Positions 58,008-64,000 of a stretch of DNA of 64,000 bases are shown here, piece by piece (position 1 is the stretch's first letter; the number at the start of each line of letters is the position of its first letter). The notes beneath the pieces were generated by a model. It worked only from the letters and a program-made list of their open reading frames with translations. It did no database searches and was not told where the DNA came from. The DNA is from DAOUAM01 sp034433305 (lineage in GTDB: Bacteria > Chloroflexota > Dehalococcoidia > Lucifugimonadales > DAOUAM01), in the NCBI GenBank assembly GCA_034433305.1, contig DAOUAM010000039.1, positions 81,899-145,898 of the forward strand. The letters are read 5' to 3'. Made by a program: the position numbers and the translations under genes.

Positions 58008-59033
58008 ATGCAGGTCAGAGATGTGGGCGAGTTCCGGCTTATTGACCTCCTGGCGGAGACTATCGCCGGCGATAACGACCTGTGCGCCCGGCGGCTGAAG
58101 GGCCTCGGCTTTCGGCTGCGGCTGTCCATCGGCGACGACGCCGCCGCGTGGGACTGCCAGGCCGGCACCCAGGTCTTCACCACGGACACCATGGTGGAGG
58201 GCGTCCACTTCAACCTTGGCCAGATAACCTGGCGAGACCTGGGCTGGAAGTCCCTGGCGGTGAACCTGAGCGACGTGGCGGCCATGGGCTGCGCGCCGGC
58301 CTACTCGGTGGTCACCCTGGGCCTCCGGGCCGACCTGCCGGTGGATGGTCTGCTGGAGATGTACCGCGGCATGATGGAGGCTTGCCATCAGTGCGGCGGC
58401 GCCGTGGTGGGCGGCGACATCGTGCGCTCGCCGGTGTTCTTCGTGACCGTGGGCATGGTGGGCGTCGCAACGTCGCCAGTGGGCCTCCTCACCCGGCATT
58501 CCGCCTCGCCGGGGGACAGGATAGCCGTCACCGGCCACCTGGGATGCTCAGGAGGCGGCCTGCGCCTGGCCCTGGAGGGGTCCTGGTCCAGGCTGGACGA
58601 GGCCACGGCCAGGCACCTGCGGGAGGCCCACTACCGGCCAGTGCCCCGCATACACCAGGGAAAGGCCCTGGTGGAGCATGGCGTCCTTGCCGCCATGGAC
58701 GTGAGCGATGGCCTGGTGGACGACCTGGGCAAGCTCTGCAAGGCTAGCGGCGTCGGCGCGGTCATCCACGCCCCGGAGGTGCCGGCCGACGACTTCCTGA
58801 AGCGTGCCTTCCCCAGCGACTGGCTGGCGCTGGCCCTGGGCGGCGGCGAGGACTACGAGCTGCTCTTTACCGCGCCGCCCACGATCATGGAGCGCGTCCG
58901 CGACTCGCTGGGCGTGCCCGTGTCGGTCATGGGCGAGGTCGTGGAAGGGCCGCCGCAGGTCACGGTGCTGGACGCCAGCGGCAGGCCCATCGCGGTGGAA
59001 CACGGCGGTTGGGACCACCTGCGCCAGCAGTGA
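58008..59033 (+). CDS. thiL: Thiamine-monophosphate kinase ThiL
   Basis: A 341-residue enzyme that phosphorylates thiamine monophosphate to the active cofactor. The PurM-like fold shows GEFRLIDLLAETI, IGDDAAAW, TTDTMVEGVHFNLGQITWRDLGWKSLAVNLSDVAAMG, GGDIVRSPVFFVTVGMVG, VTGHLGCSGGGL, AMDVSDGLVDDLGKLC and GGGEDYELLFTAPP. The ATG at 58008 is chosen over one at 57999 because the latter overlaps the -10 box. The product feeds the thiamine-diphosphate enzymes, such as the E1 at 43.5-45.5 kb. Confidence 0.95.
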   Translation: MQVRDVGEFRLIDLLAETIAGDNDLCARRLKGLGFRLRLSIGDDAAAWDCQAGTQVFTTDTMVEGVHFNLGQITWRDLGWKSLAVNLSDVAAMGCAPAYSVVTLGLRADLPVDGLLEMYRGMMEACHQCGGAVVGGDIVRSPVFFVTVGMVGVATSPVGLLTRHSASPGDRIAVTGHLGCSGGGLRLALEGSWSRLDEATARHLREAHYRPVPRIHQGKALVEHGVLAAMDVSDGLVDDLGKLCKASGVGAVIHAPEVPADDFLKRAFPSDWLALALGGGEDYELLFTAPPTIMERVRDSLGVPVSVMGEVVEGPPQVTVLDASGRPIAVEHGGWDHLRQQ

Positions 59034-59182
59034 CCAGCCAGCCGCGACGGCCCTCCGTCCCGGTCCGCCCCACCCGGGGCTGCGGAGGCTATGCCTTATG
59101 GAGCAGGCGGGCTTCCGGCGGGATGTCCGACTGCCATGCAGGGTACGGCCAGCACCTGCCCCATCAGGGGCCGTGGCGGTGC

Positions 59183-59188
59183 TAGAAT
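59183..59188 (+). promoter_or_regulatory. -10 element for leaderless VWA gene
   Basis: TAGAAT at 59183-59188, ending six bases before the GTG start codon. No clear -35. The position implies transcription starting at or one base from the GTG, as for thiL upstream. Confidence 0.4.
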
Positions 59189-59194
59189 AGGTCT

Positions 59195-60331
59195 GTGCTG
59201 AGCGACTATGACTTTGTAGCCCACGTCACGAGCTTTTGCCGGGCGCTGCGCAGCTATGGCCTGCTGATCGGCCCGGCGGAGACAGCCGACGCTGTACGCG
59301 CTCTGGCGCTGGTGGACATCATGGACCGGGGACGCGTGTACTGGGCGCTGCGCTGCCTGCTGGTGTCGCGCCGCGAGGAGGCCAGGGTCTTCGACGAGCT
59401 TTTCGAGAAGTTCTGGGACTTCGGACCTCTGCCAACGGCCAGGGCGTCAGCGCTGGTGCAGGGCGATGGCACGCGCGGAGGCATGCGCCACCTGCGCCGC
59501 GCCCCTTCTGGCGTCCTGCTTCCCCAGGAAGACCATACCTCAGAGAATAGCCTGGTCCAGGTGGTGCGCTCCGGGGCCAGCCCCAACTCCGTCGTCTCTC
59601 GGAAGGACCTCACCGTCTTGAAGGCCGATGAGCTGGCGGAGCTTGCCCAGGTGGCCGCGCGTATGGTGCGCGCCCTGGCTTCCAGGCCGGGCCGTCGGCG
59701 CCGACGCCACAGGAGGAAAGGGACGCCCGACGTGCGTGGGGCGCTGCGCCTGAGCCTGAACACCGGCGGCGACCCCATCCGGCTGCCGCGCCGCCGCCGG
59801 GTGCCGCGAGTCCCGCGCCTGCTGGTGCTGCTGGATGTCAGTGGCTCCATGGACCGCCACGTCAGGCTGCTGCTCCAGCTTGTGTACGCCGTCAGCCAGC
59901 ACACCAAGCGGGTGGAGACCTTCGTCTTCAGCACCTCGGTCACCCGCGTCACGCGGCAGCTCAAGGCACCCTCCTTCGCTGAGGCGCTGGAGCGTGTGGG
60001 CGGTGTAGTTGACCACTGGTCCAGCGGCACCCGCATCGGCGAGTCCGTGGCCCAGGTCAACGCCGACTACGAGGCGCTTGAGGACCGGTACACGACGGTC
60101 TTTTTGCTCAGCGACGGCTGGGAGACTGGCGACCCCGAGGCACTGGCGCGGGAGATGCGCCGAATGCGCCAGAGAGTGGCGCGGGTGGTGTGGCTTAACC
60201 CCCTCCTGGGCACCCAGGACTACCAGCCCCTGACGCGTGGCCTCCAGGCGGTCGCTCCCTACGTGGACTGCTTCGCGCCAGCCACGGACGTTGCCCACCT
60301 GAAGCGCCTGCCCCAACTGCTGCGGGCCTGA
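59195..60331 (+). CDS. VWA domain-containing CoxE-like protein
   Basis: A 378-residue cytoplasmic protein of the CoxE/YehP type. The N-terminal half is helical and basic (VTSFCRALRSYGLLIGPAETADAVRAL, RPGRRRRRHRRKG). The C-terminal von Willebrand A domain has the MIDAS motif VLLDVSGSMDR, SGTRIGESVAQV and LLSDGWETGDPEAL. CoxE-like proteins usually work with a MoxR-type AAA ATPase in metal insertion or complex assembly; no such gene is next to this one. GTG start at 59195, probably leaderless. Confidence 0.9.
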   Translation: MLSDYDFVAHVTSFCRALRSYGLLIGPAETADAVRALALVDIMDRGRVYWALRCLLVSRREEARVFDELFEKFWDFGPLPTARASALVQGDGTRGGMRHLRRAPSGVLLPQEDHTSENSLVQVVRSGASPNSVVSRKDLTVLKADELAELAQVAARMVRALASRPGRRRRRHRRKGTPDVRGALRLSLNTGGDPIRLPRRRRVPRVPRLLVLLDVSGSMDRHVRLLLQLVYAVSQHTKRVETFVFSTSVTRVTRQLKAPSFAEALERVGGVVDHWSSGTRIGESVAQVNADYEALEDRYTTVFLLSDGWETGDPEALAREMRRMRQRVARVVWLNPLLGTQDYQPLTRGLQAVAPYVDCFAPATDVAHLKRLPQLLRA

Positions 60332-60424
60332 CAAGGTGGCGCCGTCCGTCCCTTGCCCGCGCTTGCGGGCTGTGCCAGCATAGGCCTGAAGACCGTGGCA
60401 GTCAATCAAGGCAGGGAGGCCAGT

Positions 60425-61123
60425 ATGATTAAGGTCAGGCCGCACACCGAAATCTTCAACATTGAGGGCGGCTGGTTCCACGGGCGGTGGCACTTCTCCT
60501 TCGACCAGTACTACGACCCGCGGAACACGTCCTTTGGCAGCCTGCGCGTATTCAACGTTGATACGCTGGTGCCCGGGGCCGTCTGGCCGATGCACCCGCA
60601 CCGGGACATCGAGGTGATCACCTACTGCCTGGATGGCGAGTTCCAGCACGCCGACAACCTGGGCAACGACGGCATTCTGTACCCTGGCGATGTGCAGCAT
60701 ACCACCGTGGGCAGGGGCATGTACCACTCGGAGATCAATCACTCCAGCGACAGGCCCATGACCTTTCTCCAGATTTGGCTCATGCCCAGGCTTCACGGCC
60801 TGGAGCCTTCGGTGGAGCAGCGGCACGTCCAGCGCGAGGAGCGCCTGAACAGGTTCCTCACCCTGGTGTCCAGCAAGGACCCGCTGGCGCTGCCTGTACA
60901 CCAGGACGCTGAGTTCGTGGTGGCAGCGCTGGAGCCTGGCGCATCGGCCAGCTACGCCCTGGGGCCTGGGTATGGCGCCTACTTTTATGTGGCGTCGGGC
61001 AGTGTGCAGGTGAATGGGCAGGCGCTGCTAAGTGGCGACGCGGCCAGGATAATGGCGGAGCCCAGCATAGCTGTCCAGGCTAGCGAGGAGAGCGAGGTGG
61101 CGATGGTGGTGGTGCGAGTGTAG
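60425..61123 (+). CDS. Pirin family protein
   Basis: A 232-residue bicupin. The N-terminal cupin carries the metal motif MHPHRDIEVITYCLDGEFQHADNLGN and GDVQHTTVGRGMYHSEIN (HxH...H...E ligands), followed by WLMPRLHGLEPSVEQRHV, the pirin signature region. The C-terminal cupin ends in ARIMAEPSIAVQASEESEVAMVVV. The ATG at 60425 has GGGAGG upstream. Some pirins are quercetinases, others regulators; no role can be set from context. Confidence 0.93.
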   Translation: MIKVRPHTEIFNIEGGWFHGRWHFSFDQYYDPRNTSFGSLRVFNVDTLVPGAVWPMHPHRDIEVITYCLDGEFQHADNLGNDGILYPGDVQHTTVGRGMYHSEINHSSDRPMTFLQIWLMPRLHGLEPSVEQRHVQREERLNRFLTLVSSKDPLALPVHQDAEFVVAALEPGASASYALGPGYGAYFYVASGSVQVNGQALLSGDAARIMAEPSIAVQASEESEVAMVVVRV

Positions 61124-61135
61124 GGGATGCCCCGG

Positions 61136-62527
61136 CTAGCTCCCGCTGGCCCGGCCGGCCGGGCTAAGCTCCCTCTCCGTCACTTCCTGGACAACCCGGC
61201 GGCTGAGGGCCTCCAGGCCCTGGCTGATAGCGACGCTGTAGGGCGCCGGTGACTCCAGGGCCTTGTGCTGCTCCGGCAAGCGGGCGAACTCCCGCTGGAA
61301 GCGCTCTCGCAGCGCCTGGAGGTCTGCCTGGGGCTGCAGCCGCCTGCCAGCGCGCATTACCTCGTGCAGCAGCGGCTGGCCTCCCTCCTGAGGTGGCGGC
61401 TCGTCGGCGCGGCAGATGACATCGTGGGAGTACAGTCCTGCTTCGTCGTGATAGCGGTACACCTGCTTGGGGCCGGGCAGCGTCTGCTTGTCGGTGCTGA
61501 GCTTCAGCGTCGGCTTGCCGGCGTACTCCACCAGCTTGTAGGCGCAGTCGGTCCAGGGAGCGTCGGCGGAGACGCCCACTTTTGTACCGACGCCAAAGCC
61601 GTCAATAGGCGCCCCGGCCCTGAGCAGGGCGTCTACCTCGTACTCGTCCAGCCCGCCACTGGCGAAGACCTGGACTTCGTGGAGGCCGGCCTCGTCCAGC
61701 AGGGCGCGGGCCTTGATGGACAGGTCCAGCAGGTCGCCGCTGTCCAGCCGTATAGCCCGCAGCGTGTGGCCCTGGCGCTGCATCTCCCTGGCGATGGCTA
61801 TGGCCTTCCGGGTCCCCTCCAGGGAATCGTAGGTATCCACCAGCAGGGTAGTGGAGTCCGGGAAAGAGCGAGCGTAGGCCCGGAAGGACTCGGCCTCGCT
61901 CTCGAAGCTGGTGACGAAGGAGTGGGCCATGGTCCCAAAGGTGGGTATGCCGTACAGGCCGCCGGCCAGCACGTTGCTGGTGCCGGCGAAGCCCACCATG
62001 TACGTGGCCCGTGCCAGCTTGTTGGCGGCGTCAATGCCATGAGTCCTGCGGGCGGCAAAGTCCACCACCATTCTGCCACGGGCGGCGTGGACGACCCTGG
62101 CGCCCTTGGTCGCCAGCATGCTCTGAAGGTTGACCTGGTTCACCAGGAAAGTCTCGGCTAGCTGGGCCTCTATGATGGGCGCGGTGACCTCCATGACCGG
62201 CTCGTTGGTGAAGAAGAGGGTGCCCTCGGGCATGGCCCGGACGCTGCCGCTGAACCGGAGGTGTCCCAGGAATTCCAGGAACTCCTCGTCGAACTTTCCC
62301 GTCCCGCGCAGGAAGGCAATGTCCTCGGGGGAGAAGTGCAGGCCCTCCAGGTACTCCAGGGCGTCTTCCAGGCCGGCCAGGACGAAGTAGGCGCGGTTAT
62401 GGGGGTACTTGCGGAAGAACAGGCTGAAGGTCGCCGGAGCGGTCTGCTCATTCTGCCAGTAGGCCTGGGCCATGGTAAGCTCGTAAAGGTCTGTGAATAG
62501 CCCCAGAGAGAGTTGGCTGCTGCTCAT
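61136..62527 (-). CDS. pncB: Nicotinate phosphoribosyltransferase
   Basis: A 463-residue type II phosphoribosyltransferase that makes nicotinate mononucleotide for NAD salvage. Seen: LGLFTDLYELTMAQAYW, TFSLFFRKYPHNRAYFVLAGLEDALEYLE, VDFAARRTHGIDAANKLARATYMVGFAGTSNV, LLVDTYDSLEGTRKAI, AIRLDSGDLLDLSIKARALLDEAGLHEVQVFASGGLDEYEVDAL and GFGVGTKVGVSADAP, all diagnostic. Upstream on the minus strand TTGACC-N17-TTAAAC may be its promoter. Confidence 0.95.
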   Translation of the reverse strand: MSSSQLSLGLFTDLYELTMAQAYWQNEQTAPATFSLFFRKYPHNRAYFVLAGLEDALEYLEGLHFSPEDIAFLRGTGKFDEEFLEFLGHLRFSGSVRAMPEGTLFFTNEPVMEVTAPIIEAQLAETFLVNQVNLQSMLATKGARVVHAARGRMVVDFAARRTHGIDAANKLARATYMVGFAGTSNVLAGGLYGIPTFGTMAHSFVTSFESEAESFRAYARSFPDSTTLLVDTYDSLEGTRKAIAIAREMQRQGHTLRAIRLDSGDLLDLSIKARALLDEAGLHEVQVFASGGLDEYEVDALLRAGAPIDGFGVGTKVGVSADAPWTDCAYKLVEYAGKPTLKLSTDKQTLPGPKQVYRYHDEAGLYSHDVICRADEPPPQEGGQPLLHEVMRAGRRLQPQADLQALRERFQREFARLPEQHKALESPAPYSVAISQGLEALSRRVVQEVTERELSPAGRASGS

Positions 62528-62630
62528 ATGGCGCGTCGCTCCGGCCCGGACTTGACTTCAGTTTAAGTAGCGCTACCTTGCAAGGTCAAGTCGCTCCCTG
62601 GCCAGGCGCGTCCTCGAGGGCGCAAGGCCA

Positions 62631-62680
62631 GGGGGAAATGGCCTGGTAAGCGACCGGCGCTGCCCGCAGCCATTTCCCCC
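62631..62680. repeat. 12 bp inverted repeat upstream of pncB
   Basis: GGGGGAAATGGC and its exact complement GCCATTTCCCCC with 26 bases between. It lies in the 369-base gap between two minus-strand genes (62528-62896), which also holds repeat copy G and a short CCTGTCCCGAGCCTG repeat. It may be part of the terminator of the RidA-like gene or another mobile-repeat remnant. Confidence 0.45.
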
Positions 62681-62728
62681 CACGACATATGGACTTTAAA
62701 AACTTAAGCGGATAATGGCGTAACCAGC

Positions 62729-62801
62729 CACCTCTCTGACTCTCCCCCAAGGGGGGCGAGAATAGTCCCTTCCCCCAGTGGGGGAAGGCCAGGAAGGGGG
62801 C
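62729..62801 (+). repeat. 74 bp palindromic repeat, copy G
   Basis: A full-length copy about 37 kb from the main cluster: ACCTCTCTGACTCTCCCCCA, inner palindrome CCCCCAAGGGGGG, GAGAATAGTCCCT, CCCCCAGTGGGGG, and the 3' arm CAGGAAGGGGGC. It shows that the family is dispersed and not confined to the DUF559 locus. Confidence 0.82.
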
Positions 62802-62813
62802 CATAGGCCAGGG

Positions 62814-62836
62814 CCTGTCCCGAGCCTGTCGAGGGA
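62814..62836 (+). repeat. CCTGTCCCGAGCCTG-type short repeat, copy 2
   Basis: CCTGTCCCGAGCCTGTCGAG followed by GGA, directly after repeat copy G; pairs with the copy at 48871-48895. The motif is a common short dispersed bacterial repeat. Confidence 0.5.
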
Positions 62837-62896
62837 ATGAAGGCATGGTGCCACACTGAATTACCCTTTCAAGTTGTCAATCTTCATATGCCGTGG

Positions 62897-63565
62897 CTAT
62901 CGCCTGGCGCCGCGCATGGCCTTTACCTTGTCCAGCATCACCGGCGGCAACGGGAACACCCAGCCCCGGTTGCGGATGATGTCCCGCGCCAGCGCGGGGG
63001 GTATGGCCACGATGATCTCAGGCTCGATGGAGAAACGCCCGTCGAAGCCGCCGACGGCGCTTCGGGCATGGACGCCGGAGAACCCGGCAGGATCAACCCC
63101 GTTCACGGCGAAGTCGCTTCTGCCGCCGCCGAAGACTGACTGCCATCGGAAGGAGAAGCCGTGGGCCACGGACGGCGCGTTGCCGAAGGCGCCGCCGCCT
63201 GGGGACACGACCATGCACAGCGCTTTGACGGTGTAGAGCACGTCGTTCAGGTCGCCCTCTCCGCCGCAACTCAGCGCCCAGTGCAGCCGGCGGATGAGGG
63301 CGTCGGCGGCCGCCCTCGCGCCGTCCTGGCCATGTTTGATGCGCTCTTCGTCGTCGTTCATGGGCAGCTTGCCGCCGGCTGTGCCCGACAGGTACACCAG
63401 GCCGCTCTCATGAATGACCACGCCCGCAATGGCCGCCCCGGCCAGCGATACGACATTGTCCTCGAAGGTGCCCAGGTCTATGCCCAGCGCCCGGATACGG
63501 TCATAGACGTTGTGAGTCCTGCGTAGCTCCGTGGGCACCAGCGCCTCATCGTAGTACTTGCTCAA
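62897..63565 (-). CDS. RidA/YjgF-like family protein (long form)
   Basis: A 222-residue protein related to RidA-type enamine/imine deaminases. Family-like segments: HESGLVYLSGTAGGK in the first strand pair, GARAAADALIRRLHWALSCGG and DVLYTVKALCMVVSPGG in the helix-strand core, and HARSAVGGFDG with SIEPEIIVAI at the last strands. It is about 90 residues longer than RidA, with an N-terminal helix and a C-terminal tail. The start is TTG at 63565 with AAGGTG upstream. The call rests on weak motifs and could shift within the RidA/chorismatase-like fold. Confidence 0.65.
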   Translation of the reverse strand: MSKYYDEALVPTELRRTHNVYDRIRALGIDLGTFEDNVVSLAGAAIAGVVIHESGLVYLSGTAGGKLPMNDDEERIKHGQDGARAAADALIRRLHWALSCGGEGDLNDVLYTVKALCMVVSPGGGAFGNAPSVAHGFSFRWQSVFGGGRSDFAVNGVDPAGFSGVHARSAVGGFDGRFSIEPEIIVAIPPALARDIIRNRGWVFPLPPVMLDKVKAMRGARR

Positions 63566-63841
63566 TTCAACACCTTGAGACTCCAGAGTTTTGGGCCCGG
63601 CGCGTCATCCCCTGAGTATGGCGGTGCTGAGTGGCTGGTACGGGAGCGGGCCAGCAGCCCGACTCCACGGACACCGCGCTGCCCATGTCCGGAGTGCCCC
63701 AGGACCTGGGAGGTGACGCGCTCAGGTGGCATGGTAGCAGAAGCGCCTGTCCTTGCCTAGCCTCTGGTGCTGATTTCCATGGCCGGGCCATGCCGCATGC
63801 AGCGCACACTTGTGCCGTCCAATCCTGCCGGATGCCAAGGA
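63566..63841. other. Non-coding stretch, nothing recognised
   Basis: The bases between the RidA-like start and the promoter at 63842 contain no open frame with protein character, no repeat copy and no RNA gene that could be recognised on either strand. Confidence 0.5.
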
Positions 63842-63870
63842 TTGACAAACTGGCATGTTGTGAATATATT
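63842..63870 (+). promoter_or_regulatory. Near-consensus promoter pointing out of the window
   Basis: TTGACA at 63842-63847, a 17-base spacer and TATATT at 63865-63870: perfect -35, five of six in the -10, ideal spacing. The remaining 130 bases contain no start codon with a ribosome-binding site, so the transcript has a long leader or a structural RNA lies beyond the edge. The region is more AT-rich than its surroundings. Confidence 0.65.
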
Positions 63871-64000
63871 ACGGCGCAAACAGCATGTTAACTCTCTTAA
63901 ACCGGCTTAGTCAGACCTAGCTCCGTAAGACCTACTTCCTTCTCTGAAACTCGGTTGTCATCGCCTTTCCTGGCGGCCATCGCAGGAGAGGCCAGGCCCA

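Overview
The window looks like a stretch of a GC-rich bacterial chromosome from the phylum Chloroflexota, most likely the SAR202/Dehalococcoidia side. This is an inference from gene content: a flavin-dependent monooxygenase beside an enolase-superfamily enzyme, Thr-Pro-rich surface proteins, a hrcA-dnaJ-prmA-rsmE run and many single-gene catabolic modules. PlsY and GpsA point to bacterial-type phospholipids. No rRNA, tRNA, CRISPR array, prophage or recognisable transposase was found.

Layout. 1-2.6 kb: end of a membrane protein, a luciferase-like oxidoreductase and a galactonate-dehydratase-like enolase-superfamily enzyme. 2.9-5.5 kb: a MscS channel overlapping a TrpB2-like protein that has lost its PLP lysine. 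5.7-11.6 kb: a glycogen/trehalose operon (GT4 glycosyltransferase, a GlgX debranching enzyme with a GAF domain inserted near its C-terminus, TreZ). 11.6-19.0 kb, minus strand: six genes for a membrane complex built like hydrogenase 4/complex I but without the Ni-binding cysteines (an Ehr-type complex). 19.3-23.0 kb: mannonate dehydratase, a TSUP exporter and an N-acyl-D-amino-acid deacylase. 23.3-26.0 kb: a YjaZ-like protease, a DUF559 nuclease gene bracketed by copies of a ~74 bp palindromic repeat, and an FAH-family enzyme. 26.1-30.3 kb: two secreted surface proteins, the first behind a strong promoter and a ~320 nt leader.

30.4-39.4 kb is housekeeping: UPF0173 hydrolase, hrcA, dnaJ-prmA-rsmE, and the opposing operon argF-der-plsY-gpsA. 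39.6-47.5 kb: a DUF971 protein, a sulfite-oxidase-like protein, thyX, and a complete pyruvate-dehydrogenase-type operon (lpd, E1 alpha, E1 beta, E2). 47.1-63.6 kb is a mosaic of one- and two-gene units: DUF35, a glycine-oxidase-like flavoprotein, NIPSNAP, a DUF885 peptidase, a membrane protein divergent from a LysR regulator, a PAS-PAS-DHp protein without an ATPase domain, a CoA-binding protein, an aldo/keto reductase, MmgE/PrpD, thiL, a CoxE-like VWA protein, a pirin, a nicotinate phosphoribosyltransferase and a RidA-like protein. The last 430 bases hold no gene but carry a near-consensus promoter pointing out of the window.

Best candidates for undescribed biology: the nickel-less Ehr complex, the GAF-in-GlgX insertion, the TrpB2 homologue without its PLP lysine, and the DUF559 gene with flanking palindromic repeats. 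Enzymes were named by recognising family motifs by eye; no database search was run.
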